Of a stretch of DNA of 64,000 nt, positions 28,492 to 37,315 are shown piece after piece. The notes beneath the pieces are model-generated. The model saw only the letters and a list, made by a program, of their open reading frames with translations, was not told the origin of the DNA and searched no databases. This stretch comes from CAVTRI01 sp963737075 (GTDB taxonomy: Bacteria; Actinomycetota; Acidimicrobiia; Acidimicrobiales; Palsa-688). Every line of letters begins with the position of its first letter. The first letter of the stretch is position 1. The DNA is taken from contig CAVTRI010000004.1 of NCBI GenBank assembly GCA_963737075.1, forward strand, positions 62,001 to 126,000. The letters are read 5' to 3'. The position numbers were made by a program, and so were the translations under genes.

Positions 28492-29184
28492 ATGGCCGCG
28501 ACCGGTCAGCCGAGCGGGCCGGCCGAGGCTTCCCATCGGCCGTTAGTGACAATTGCCGCCCTGTACGGGGCGGCCGGCACCGTCATCGGTCCCCGCGTCG
28601 CCGAGCGGCTGGGGGTGCCGTATCTCGATCGTGCGATTCCGGATGCTGTCGCCAAGCGGACGGGCCTGTCGCCCGATGCCGTCGCCGACGTCGACGAGCA
28701 GCCGCGCTCCGGCGCCGAGCGGCTCGTCGCCATCCTGGGGCGGGCGTCGACGATCGGCGGCGGCGCCGGCGGCTCGATGGAGCGGCTCGATCTCCTGGAG
28801 CGGGAGCTGCGGGGTTACATCGAGGAGTTCCTGGCCCGGTCGCGAGTCTCCGGGGGCGTGGCCCTCGGACGCGGCGGTGCGGTCGTTTTGCGCTCGGTGC
28901 CATGGGCGCTGCACGTCCACCTGGGCGGCGCCCGCGAGGCCCGGATACAGCAGCGTATGGCGCTCGAGGGAATCGACCGCAAGACCGCCGAGCACCGCCA
29001 GGAGGTAACGGACCGGGCGCGGATGGGGTACGTTCGCCGCGCCTACGGCGTCGATGGCGAGGACCCGAGCCTGTATCACCTGATGCTCGACTCGACGGCG
29101 ATGGACATCGATGCGTGCGTGAAGCTGATCGTCACGGCGAGCGAGGCCCGACTGCGTCGCCCGCGACCAACCGCCCCGGCGTGA
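28492..29184 (+). CDS. Cytidylate kinase-like family protein
   Basis: A 230-residue P-loop kinase-like protein of the cytidylate-kinase-like family, whose substrate is unknown. The N-terminus VTIAALYGAAGTVIGPRVAE holds a modified P-loop (normally GxGGSxIG): the usual lysine/serine is replaced by T, so nucleotide phosphoryl transfer is uncertain. YLDRAIPDAVAKRTG is the second conserved motif, and GRGGAVVLRSVPWALHVHLG the third. It lies 13 bases after gluconokinase and 10 bases before beta-glucuronidase; a ruined copy sits before the second beta-glucuronidase as well, which argues for a functional link. Confidence 0.8.
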   Translation: MAATGQPSGPAEASHRPLVTIAALYGAAGTVIGPRVAERLGVPYLDRAIPDAVAKRTGLSPDAVADVDEQPRSGAERLVAILGRASTIGGGAGGSMERLDLLERELRGYIEEFLARSRVSGGVALGRGGAVVLRSVPWALHVHLGGAREARIQQRMALEGIDRKTAEHRQEVTDRARMGYVRRAYGVDGEDPSLYHLMLDSTAMDIDACVKLIVTASEARLRRPRPTAPA

Positions 29185-29194
29185 GGAGGACACC

Positions 29195-30977
29195 ATGCTC
29201 GCACCCCGCGATACCCAGACTCGCCAGCGAAAGTCGCTCGACGGCCTGTGGCGGTTCTTGCTCGACGCGGAGGGCGTCGGCCGCGACCAGAGCTGGTGGG
29301 AGGGGCTACCGGAGGGAGCGCGGGAGATACCGGTGCCGTCGAGCTACAACGACATCTTCCCCGAGGCGGCCGTGCACGACCATGTCGGCGACGCCTGGTA
29401 TGAGACCGTCGTTCGCGTCCCCCCGGGGTGGGCGCACGAGCGGGTCGTGTTGCGGTTTGGCTCCGCGACCCACCGGGCGGTGGTGTGGGTCAATGGCATC
29501 CAGGTGGTCGACCACGAGGGCGGGTACACCCCGTTTGAGGCCGACGTCACCGATGTCGTCGACGTGGATGCAGACAATCGGGTCACGGTCGCGGTCAACA
29601 ACGTCCTCACCTGGCAGTCGATTCCGCCCGGCTACCTCGAGGACACTCCAGACGGTCCCCGTCAGCGGTATTTCCACGACTTCTTCAACTATGCGGGGCT
29701 GCACCGTTCGGTCTGGCTGTACACCACGCCGCGCGCACGTGACCGACGTAACGGTCGTCACCGGCCTGGCCGGCTCCGCGGGGACTGTCGGCTACGAGGT
29801 CGACACGGTCGCCGCCGATGGCCTGCAGGTGCTGGTCACGCTGCGCGACGCCCGGGGCGCCCAGGTCGCCAGCTCATTGGGCAGCGTTGGCGAGCTCACC
29901 GTCGAGAACGTTCATCCTTGGCGGCCGGGTGAGGGATACCTCTACCAGTTGGCGGTGGAGCTGCGGGGCGAGCGGGACGTGCCGGTCGACGCCTACTCGC
30001 TGGCCATCGGCGTCCGAACGGTGGCGGTGTCAGGGCCGCGCTTTTTGGTCAACGGGGAGCCGTTCTATTTCAGGGGGTTCGGAAAGCACGAGGACAGCGC
30101 GGTCCGGGGCAAAGGCCACGACAACGTGTTCATGGTCCACGACTTCGCGCTGATGGACTGGATCGGCGCCAACTCGTTCCGCTCCTCGCACTACCCGTAC
30201 GCCGAGGAGGTGCTCGAGTACGCCGACCGGCACGGGCTCGTGGTGATCGACGAGACGCCCGCGGTCGGTCTCAACATGGGGTTGGGCGGAGGCATCTTCG
30301 GCAGGCAGGGCTTCAAGACGTTCTCCGAGGAGACCGTCAACGACGCGACCCGGGAGGTCCACCGGCAAGTGATCCGCGAGCTGATCGCCCGCGACAAGAA
30401 CCACCCGTGCGTGGTCTTGTGGAGCATCGCCAACGAACCGGAGTCAGACACGCCGGAGTCGCGGGCGTATTTCGAGCCCCTCGCGGACGAGGCGCGCCGG
30501 CTCGACCCCTCGCGTCCGGTCGGCTTTGTCAACGTGATGCTCGCTCCGCCTGATAAGGACGTGATCAGCGACCTCTTCGACGTCCTGATGCTCAACCGCT
30601 ACTACGGCTGGTATGTCGATACCGGCGACCTGGCGGCCGCCGAGCGCGGGCTCGAGGCCGAGCTGCGCGCCTGGACGCAGAAGCATGACAAGCCGATCAT
30701 CATCACCGAGTACGGAGCCGACACCCTCCCGGGGTTGCAGACGATCCCTCCGGCACCGTGGAGCGAGGAGTACCAGGCGGAGTTGCTGGCCATGTCGCAC
30801 CGCGTGTTTGACCGCATCGATGCCGTTAGCGGAGAGCAGATCTGGAACTTCGCGGACTTCGCTACCGGGCCGGGGATCATGCGGGTGGACGGCAACAAGA
30901 AGGGCGTCTTCACCCGGGACCGGCGCCCGAAGGCCGCCACCCACCACTTGCGCCGCCGCTGGCGCGGGCTGAGTTGA
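29195..30977 (+). pseudogene. uidA: Beta-glucuronidase (GH2), single frameshift
   Basis: A full-length (about 595 residues) GH2 enzyme that releases D-glucuronate from glucuronides. The sugar-binding domain (KSLDGLWRFLLDAEGVG, NDIFPEAAVHDHVGDAWYE) is in one frame to about 29731; one base is missing there (YTTPRA/HVTDVTVV), and the remaining domains are in another frame. The acid/base is in LWSIANEPES, the nucleophile in IITEYGADTL, and the Asn-Lys pair of true glucuronidases is in VDGNKKGVFTRDRRPK. A strong GAGGAGG precedes the ATG. One indel in CGCGCG could be a base-call error; otherwise the gene is dead. Confidence 0.85.
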
Positions 30978-30993
30978 GCCGCCGGGAGAGCGC

Positions 30994-32397
30994 GTGATGA
31001 AGCTCCACTTGCGCCAATACCTCGGATACGCCTCAGGAGACTTCGCGAACAACCTGACGTTCATGATGGTGTCCGCGTTCCTGCTGATCTACTACACCGA
31101 CGTCGCCAAGATTTCCGCGGCGACGGCGGGTTCGCTGTTCCTGGTGGTTCGCATCTGGGGCGGCTTTACCGACCTGCTGGCCGGCCGCCTTGTCGACGAG
31201 ACTTCTACGAGGTGGGGCAGGTTCCGGCCCTACCTGCTGTTCGGCCCCCTGCCGCTGCTGGCGCTCCTGGTGGCGGTGTTCTCGATCCCGGGCGCACTGG
31301 GCAAGGACGGCAAGCTGGTGTGGGCGCTCTTGTCCTACGGCCTGTTCCAACTCGCCTATTCATTCGTCAACATCCCCTACGGCTCGCTGGCCGCCGCGAT
31401 GACCCAGGACTCTGGCGAGCGGGCCAAGCTCTCGACGGGCCGCATGGTCGGGGCCAGCCTCGCGATCCTGCTGATCGCTGTCGTCATCTCGCCCCAGATC
31501 TCCGGCGGCGGCAATCTGCAGCGCTCGCTGACGATCACCACGATCGTGTTCGGGGCGGGGGGGTTCGCGCTGTACATGTGGTGCTTCGCCACCTCGAAGG
31601 AAAATGTGCAGCGCGATGTGGAGAAGGTCAGCCTGCGCGAGACGGTGAAAATGATGCGCCACAACCGACCGCTGATCTTGTTGTGCGCCTCGAGCCTGTT
31701 GTTCCTCGCCGGCATGTTCTCGCTGCAGACCGTCGCCGTCTACTACGCCCGCAACGTGCTCGGCGACGCCAACCTGTACATCGTGCTGACGGTCGTCCAG
31801 ACGGTGGGCACGATTATCGCCGCCGTGCTCATCCCGAATGCCGTCGAGACGATCGGCAAGAAACGCGCCTACCTCGTGTCCGGTGTCATCGGGGCCGCGG
31901 GCGGCGTCGGCGTCGCCGTGGCCCCGGGATCGATCCCCGAGATCGGGATCGTGTGCTACGCCGTGCTCGGCTTCGGGATGGGAGCGATCAACACCCTCAT
32001 CTTCTCCTTACAGGCCGACACCGTCGACTACGGCGAGTGGAATAGCGGCGTACGCGCCGAAGGCTCGAGCTACTCCGTGCTCTCCTTCACCCGCAAGGCG
32101 GGCCAGGGGGTCGGGGGGGCGGTGGCGGCTTACACGATCGGGATCGGGGGCTACATCTCCGGGGCGAGCACCCAGACCCACTCGGCTCTGACGTCGATCA
32201 AGGTCGCCGCCGGGGCTCTGCCCGCCGGGCTGTTCCTCGCCGCGGCCGCGGTGATGCTCGCCTACCCGCTGACAGAGAACGCTTTCCGTCGCATGGTGGC
32301 CGAGATCGCCGAGCGCCACGCCGCCGAGTTCGCGGGCGAAGACGCAGCGCTGCTCGCTGAGGCCGAGCAGGAGCCGACCGGCGAGCAGAGACTATGA
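30994..32397 (+). CDS. Glycoside-hexuronide:cation symporter (UidB-like)
   Basis: A 467-residue inner-membrane symporter of the GPH family, twelve predicted helices, the expected importer for glucuronides. The conserved loop between helices 2 and 3 is WGGFTDLLAGRLVDETSTRWGRFRPYLLF in pieces such as GRLVDETSTRWGRFRPYL; SFVNIPYGSLAAAMTQDSGERAKLS and the second-half QADTVDYGEWNSGVRAEG are also diagnostic. It follows beta-glucuronidase by 16 bases. Starts at GTG 30994 or ATG 30997 after GGGAGAG. Only its last 37 codons survive in the second locus. Confidence 0.9.
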   Translation: MMKLHLRQYLGYASGDFANNLTFMMVSAFLLIYYTDVAKISAATAGSLFLVVRIWGGFTDLLAGRLVDETSTRWGRFRPYLLFGPLPLLALLVAVFSIPGALGKDGKLVWALLSYGLFQLAYSFVNIPYGSLAAAMTQDSGERAKLSTGRMVGASLAILLIAVVISPQISGGGNLQRSLTITTIVFGAGGFALYMWCFATSKENVQRDVEKVSLRETVKMMRHNRPLILLCASSLLFLAGMFSLQTVAVYYARNVLGDANLYIVLTVVQTVGTIIAAVLIPNAVETIGKKRAYLVSGVIGAAGGVGVAVAPGSIPEIGIVCYAVLGFGMGAINTLIFSLQADTVDYGEWNSGVRAEGSSYSVLSFTRKAGQGVGGAVAAYTIGIGGYISGASTQTHSALTSIKVAAGALPAGLFLAAAAVMLAYPLTENAFRRMVAEIAERHAAEFAGEDAALLAEAEQEPTGEQRL

Positions 32398-32449
32398 AGC
32401 GTTCTGCTACGCCCGCGAATGCGGTGCCGTCGCTAACCGGCGCCCTGGC

Positions 32450-32830
32450 GTGACGCTGCGGTCGGGCACCGAGCCGCTCGAAGTGGCGTTCTCTAGCGGG
32501 ATGGACTGCTCGACGCTGCTGGCGTGGGCGGCCCCGGCGCTGGGTCACGCTCAGGTTCTCGCCGCGCCAGGCGTCTCGCCAGTCTCGCGGCCCTCCGAGC
32601 GTGTCGCGACCCGTCGGGACGCCGCGTTCGCCGGAGTCCGTCTCGTCGAGGTGGCGAGGTTCGACGGCAGTCGGCTTCACCGAGCTGCGGGTTCACCACC
32701 CTGGCGAGGAGGTGGCGAGCATCGAGCTGCCGGTGGCCGAGCTTGGCCGGCCCGCCAGCCGGGTGCGCGAAGCCGTCCAGCGTGCGAAAAGTTGCGCCGG
32801 GTTCCTATTCGTGGCGCCCGACCCGGCGGC
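32450..32830 (+). pseudogene. larE: larE (sulfur transferase) remnant
   Basis: Two pieces of a LarE-like protein in different frames. The first (EVAFSSGMDCSTLLAWAAPA then LGHAQVLAAPGVSPVSR) is the PP-loop N-terminus, with the SGGxDS loop corrupted to SSGMDC. The second, from about 32660, reads VGFTELRVHHPGEEVASIEL and AVQRAKSCAGFLFVAPD, the LarE C-terminus. The roughly 100 residues in between, including the sulfur-donating region, are gone. LarE completes the nickel-pincer cofactor used by LarA proteins such as the one at 22721-23992. Assigned by recognition of both ends; confidence is moderate. Confidence 0.5.
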
Positions 32831-32879
32831 GTGTAATCGGGCGCCTTTACGTTGCCGCTGATCCACTACGAGGAGCACC

Positions 32880-35315
32880 ATGACTGACGTCACCACGCCG
32901 CCCACCCCGACCGAGAACGCTCCGCTGCCCGCCGACGAGCTCGCCCTCGTCGACGCCTATTGGCGGGCGGCGAACTACCTTTCGGTCGGACAGATCTACC
33001 TGCTCGACAACCCGCTGCTGCGCGAGCCGCTGCGTCTCGAGCACATCAAGCCGCGGTTGCTCGGCCACTGGGGCACGACTCCCGGGCTGAACTTCATTTA
33101 CGCGCACATGAACCGGGTGATCCGGCGCGAGGACCTCGACGCCATCTACGTGACCGGCCCCGGTCACGGCGGCCCCGCGCTCGTGGCCAACGTGTATCTC
33201 GAGGGCACCTACAGCGAGATCTACCCCCACATCGGCCACCACGAGGAGGGGCTGGGACGCCTCTTCCGGCAGTTCTCGTTCCCCGGCGGGATCCCCAGCC
33301 ACGTCGCCCCGGAGACACCAGGGTCGATCAACGAGGGCGGCGAGCTCGGCTACTCGCTCGCGCACGCCTACGGGGCGGCGTTCGACAACCCCGACCTGCT
33401 GGTCTGCTGCGTCGTCGGCGACGGAGAGGCCGAGACCGGCCCGCTGGCGGGAAGCTGGCACTCGAACAAATTCCTCAACCCGATCACCGACGGCGCGGTG
33501 CTGCCGATCCTGCACCTGAACGGCTACAAGATCGCCAATCCGACCGTGCTCGCCCGCATCCCCGAGGACGAGTTACGTGCGCTGCTCGAAGGCTACGGCT
33601 ACGCGCCACGGTTCGTAAGCGGCTCGGAGCCACACGAGATGCATCAGCAGATGGCGGCGACGCTCGATGAGGTCATGAGCGAGATCTGTCGGCTTCAAGG
33701 CAACGCCCGCGAGCACAACGACCCGGCACGACCGCGCTGGCCGATGATCGTGCTGCGCACCCTCAAAGGGTGGACAGGCCCGAAGGAGGTCGACGGCGTG
33801 CCCGTCGAGGGCACCTTCCGCGCCCACCAGGTCCCGCTCGCCGAGGTGCGTTCGAATCCGGATCACCTGCGACAGCTTGAGCGATGGATGCGCTCCTACC
33901 GACCCGAGGAGCTGTTCGACGACGCCGGGGCGCTGCGTCGGGACCTGGCAGGGTTGGTGCCCACCGGCGAGCGACGCATGGGGGCAAACCCGCACGCAAA
34001 CGGCGGGCTGCTGACACGCCCGCTCGAGCTGCCTGACTTTCGCGACTACGCGGTCGACGTGCCCGCCCCCGGGGCCGCGACGGCCGAGGCCACGCGCGTT
34101 CTGGGTGGGTTTCTGCGCGACGTGATCGCGCAGAATCCCAACAACTTTCGGCTGGTGGGGCCCGACGAGACGGTCTCCAACCGGCTGACCGCGGTGTTCG
34201 AGAAGACCAACCGCGCCTGGGACGCGGAGTGGGTGCCCGGCGATGACCATCTCGCCCCCGACGGGCGGGTGATGGAGATCCTCAGCGAGCACCTCTGCGA
34301 GGGCTGGCTCGAGGGCTACCTCCTGACCGGCCGCCACGGCCTGTTCAACTCCTACGAGGCGTTCACCCACATCGTGGACTCGATGTTCAACCAGCACGCC
34401 AAATGGCTGGAGACGACCAACAGGATCGCCTGGCGGCGACCGATCCCGTCGCTCAACTACCTGCTCTCCTCGCACGTCTGGCGCCAGGACCACAACGGCT
34501 TCACCCATCAAGACCCCGGGTTCATCGACCACGTGCTCAACAAGAAGCCCAGCATCATCCGGGTCTACCTCCCGCCCGACGCCAATTGCCTGCTGTCGAC
34601 CGCCGACCACTGCCTGCGCAGCGTCCAATACGTCAACGTGATCGACATCGGCAAGCAACCCGCCCTGCAGTACCTGACGATGGACGAGGCGATCATGCAC
34701 TGCACGCGTGGCATCGGCATCTGGGAATGGGCCAGTAACGCCGACGGTAAACCCGATGTGGTGCTCGCCTGCGCGGGCGACGTGCCGACGCTCGAGACGG
34801 TCGCGGCGGCGGCGCTCCTACGCGAGCACCTGCCCGATCTGCGCGTGCGGGTGATCAACGTCGTCGACCTGATGCGCCTCGCGCCCGAGTCAGACCATCC
34901 GCACGGACTGCCCGATGCCGAATTCGATGCACTATTCACCCGTGACCGCCCAATCATCTTCGCCTACCACGGCTATCCGTGGCTGATCCATCGCCTCACG
35001 TATCGGCGCACCAACCACGATGGGATGCACGTGCGCGGCTACAAAGAAGAGGGCACCATAACCACCCCCTTCGACATGGTCATGATGAACGACCTCGACC
35101 GCTTCCACCTCGTGATGGATGTCATCGACCGCGTGCCCGGTCTGCCCGAGCGGGCCGCCGCCCTCCGTCAGCACATGGGCGACGAGCGCCTGCGCCACCG
35201 GGCCTACACCCGGCAGGTGGGCGACGACCCCCCCGACGTCCATGACTGGGTATGGCCGGGATCGCACTTCCCGCCTGGCGCGCCGACGGCCAGCCCGGAC
35301 AGCCGGCCGGTGTAA
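32880..35315 (+). CDS. xfp: Phosphoketolase
   Basis: An 811-residue thiamine diphosphate enzyme that splits xylulose 5-phosphate (and possibly fructose 6-phosphate) with phosphate into acetyl phosphate and glyceraldehyde 3-phosphate. Landmarks in order: LGHWGTTPGLNFIYAHMNR, YVTGPGHGGPALVANVYLEG, HHEEGLGRLFRQFSFPGGIP, the ThDP motif CCVVGDGEAETGPLAGSWH, RLVGPDETVSNRL, GRHGLFNSYEAFTHIVDSM and VWRQDHNGFTHQDPG. The C-terminal FAYHGYPWLIHRLTYRR is typical. AckA starts 7 bases later, the classic pairing that turns acetyl phosphate into ATP. Intact. Confidence 0.95.
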   Translation: MTDVTTPPTPTENAPLPADELALVDAYWRAANYLSVGQIYLLDNPLLREPLRLEHIKPRLLGHWGTTPGLNFIYAHMNRVIRREDLDAIYVTGPGHGGPALVANVYLEGTYSEIYPHIGHHEEGLGRLFRQFSFPGGIPSHVAPETPGSINEGGELGYSLAHAYGAAFDNPDLLVCCVVGDGEAETGPLAGSWHSNKFLNPITDGAVLPILHLNGYKIANPTVLARIPEDELRALLEGYGYAPRFVSGSEPHEMHQQMAATLDEVMSEICRLQGNAREHNDPARPRWPMIVLRTLKGWTGPKEVDGVPVEGTFRAHQVPLAEVRSNPDHLRQLERWMRSYRPEELFDDAGALRRDLAGLVPTGERRMGANPHANGGLLTRPLELPDFRDYAVDVPAPGAATAEATRVLGGFLRDVIAQNPNNFRLVGPDETVSNRLTAVFEKTNRAWDAEWVPGDDHLAPDGRVMEILSEHLCEGWLEGYLLTGRHGLFNSYEAFTHIVDSMFNQHAKWLETTNRIAWRRPIPSLNYLLSSHVWRQDHNGFTHQDPGFIDHVLNKKPSIIRVYLPPDANCLLSTADHCLRSVQYVNVIDIGKQPALQYLTMDEAIMHCTRGIGIWEWASNADGKPDVVLACAGDVPTLETVAAAALLREHLPDLRVRVINVVDLMRLAPESDHPHGLPDAEFDALFTRDRPIIFAYHGYPWLIHRLTYRRTNHDGMHVRGYKEEGTITTPFDMVMMNDLDRFHLVMDVIDRVPGLPERAAALRQHMGDERLRHRAYTRQVGDDPPDVHDWVWPGSHFPPGAPTASPDSRPV

Positions 35316-35322
35316 GTCCGCC

Positions 35323-36420
35323 GTGCGCATCCTCGTCGTCAACGCGGGATCGAGCAGCCTCAAGCTGCGACTGCTCGGACCCAACGACGAGAGCCTCGCC
35401 GAGCACGACCTCGACGCGCTGGAAACCGACGGCCAGGTTCGGAAGCTCGAAACGTTGATCGCAGGCTTGTCAGATGTTGACGCCGTGGGCCATCGCATCG
35501 TGCACGGCGGCGAACGGTTCGTGGGCCCGGTACTCATCGAGGCCGGAGTGGAGCAGGCGTTACGAGAGCTCACCGACCTCGCTCCGCTACACCAGGCCAA
35601 ATCGCTCGCGGCGCTCGACGCCGTGAACGGGGCGCTTCCCGACACTCCCGCGGTGGCGTGCTTCGACACCGCGTTTCATGCCACCCTTCCGGCCGCAGCC
35701 TTCACCTACCCGGTGCCCGGGGATTGGCGCAGGCGCTGGGGCGTACGACGATACGGTTTCCACGGCCTCTCACACGCCTACGCTTCTCGGCGCTCCGCCG
35801 AGCTGCTCGGTCGCGACAGCGCACGGATTGTCACCTGCCACCTCGGCGCCGGCGCCTCGCTCGCCGCCGTGCGCGACGGACAGTCGGTCGAGACAACCAT
35901 GGGCTTCACGCCGCTCGACGGGCTGGTGATGGCCACCCGTTCGGGCAGCCTCGATCCCGGCCTCCTTCTATGGCTGCTCGAGCACGCACACGTCGACGAG
36001 GCCGACCTGGCCGGCACTCTCGAGCACAACTGCGGCCTGCGGGCGCTGGCGGGCACACCGGACATGCGGGAGGTTTTACGCCGACGAGAGGCGGGCGATG
36101 CCGAGGCCCACCTGGCGATCGAGGTCTATGTGCATCGCCTACGAGCCGAGATCGCCGCCATGACCGCCGCGCTGAGCGGTCTGGACGCGCTCGTCTTCAC
36201 CGGTGGCGTCGGCGAACACTCGCCGCTGGTGCGCGAGCTTGCGTGTGCCGGGCTTGAGTTTCTGGGGGTGCGCATCGATCCAACCGCCAACGCCCGGGCC
36301 GACGGTGACCAAGATGTGTCCGCGGCGAAGTCCGCGGCCTCGGTGCTGGTGATCGCGGCCCGCGAGGATCTCGAGATCGCCCGAGGCGTGCGCGAGGTAC
36401 TCGGCAAAGCTGCTCGATGA
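35323..36420 (+). CDS. ackA: Acetate kinase
   Basis: A 365-residue acetate kinase making ATP and acetate from acetyl phosphate. The GTG start gives VRILVVNAGSSSLKLRLL, the family's first signature; GHRIVHGGERFVGPVLI, AFHATLPAAAFTYPVPG, RRYGFHGLSHAYASRR (catalytic-site His) and CHLGAGASLAAVRDG follow, with GGVGEHSPLVRELACAG near the end. It is somewhat shorter than the usual 400. Coupled to phosphoketolase by 7 bases. It converges with the SMP-30 gene, with 22 bases between the stops. Confidence 0.9.
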   Translation: MRILVVNAGSSSLKLRLLGPNDESLAEHDLDALETDGQVRKLETLIAGLSDVDAVGHRIVHGGERFVGPVLIEAGVEQALRELTDLAPLHQAKSLAALDAVNGALPDTPAVACFDTAFHATLPAAAFTYPVPGDWRRRWGVRRYGFHGLSHAYASRRSAELLGRDSARIVTCHLGAGASLAAVRDGQSVETTMGFTPLDGLVMATRSGSLDPGLLLWLLEHAHVDEADLAGTLEHNCGLRALAGTPDMREVLRRREAGDAEAHLAIEVYVHRLRAEIAAMTAALSGLDALVFTGGVGEHSPLVRELACAGLEFLGVRIDPTANARADGDQDVSAAKSAASVLVIAAREDLEIARGVREVLGKAAR

Positions 36421-36442
36421 CTTCAAGCCGGTGGCGCATTGC

Positions 36443-37291
36443 TCATCGGACGAACCCGCGTGTCCGAAGGCCGGCCACACTGACGCCGGCCCGGAACAGC
36501 GACCCTGCCATCGGGTCGACCCCCGACGCGAGACCCTCTCGGGAGGTCGTGATGAACAGCTGGTCCAGGTGCCGGCCTCCGAACGTGCAGGCGGTGACCT
36601 TCTTGACGGGTAGCTCGACCACTTCGTCCAGGACGCCCGCGGGGGTGTAGCGCCGCACCGCTCCTCCCCCGTTGAGCGCCACCCAGACGCCCCCCGCCGT
36701 GTCGACCGTCAAGCCGTCGGGATGACCGCTTTCCGCCGGGATCTCGGCGAGCATTCTCGGCTCGGTCAATCCCTGTTCGCGGTCGTATTTGAATACCGCC
36801 ACCTGCTGGGTCGGCGTGTCGATGTAGTAGCAGCGCCGGCCATCGGGACTCCAGTCGAGGCCGTTCGATTCGGTGACGCCCTGCAGCGCCACGGTAACTC
36901 CGCCACCGGGGTCAAGCCGGTACAGGGCTCCGGCTCCGGGCCGTTTGTCGTAGGCCATCGAGCCGCAATAGAAGCGCCCGTCGGGATCGCAGCCGCCCTC
37001 GTTCATGCGCACGGTCTCGTCGGTCCAGATCGGATCCAGCGGCTCGAGCGTCCCGTCGGCCGCCTCGAGCGCGAAGCCGCGCTCGACGCCGATCACGGCA
37101 CCGCCGCCTTGGCGAGGCCGCAGCGCGGCGGCGATCGCGCCCACATGACGCCGGTCGATGTTGCCGTCGTGTTGAAGCGAAAGGACGTCACCCGCCAGCA
37201 TGTCGACCCACCGCAGGCCACCCCACCGCTCTGACCAGACGGGCCCCTCACCGTGGTAGGCGACCGGGTCGGTGATTTGCTCAGTCCGCAC
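36443..37291 (-). CDS. SMP-30/gluconolactonase family protein
   Basis: A 282-residue six-bladed propeller lactonase that would open a sugar lactone such as gluconolactone. The divalent-metal ligands are visible: Glu in AYHGEGPVWSERWGG, Asn in RMNEGGCDPDGRFYCGSM, Asn in ESNGLDWSPDGRRCY and Asp in GHPDGLTVDTAGGVW. GTG start. It lies 24 bases after zwf on the same strand, so it may act on the product of that dehydrogenase or on unphosphorylated gluconolactone; family members usually take unphosphorylated lactones. A close paralog is at 44222-45070. Confidence 0.85.
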   Translation of the reverse strand: MRTEQITDPVAYHGEGPVWSERWGGLRWVDMLAGDVLSLQHDGNIDRRHVGAIAAALRPRQGGGAVIGVERGFALEAADGTLEPLDPIWTDETVRMNEGGCDPDGRFYCGSMAYDKRPGAGALYRLDPGGGVTVALQGVTESNGLDWSPDGRRCYYIDTPTQQVAVFKYDREQGLTEPRMLAEIPAESGHPDGLTVDTAGGVWVALNGGGAVRRYTPAGVLDEVVELPVKKVTACTFGGRHLDQLFITTSREGLASGVDPMAGSLFRAGVSVAGLRTRGFVR

Positions 37292-37315
37292 GGGCCCGCC
37301 CGAGAGAAGAGATCG

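Noticed and set aside
33573..34700. A 375-residue antisense frame within phosphoketolase
   Set aside because: Codon-complement shadow of a well-supported gene.
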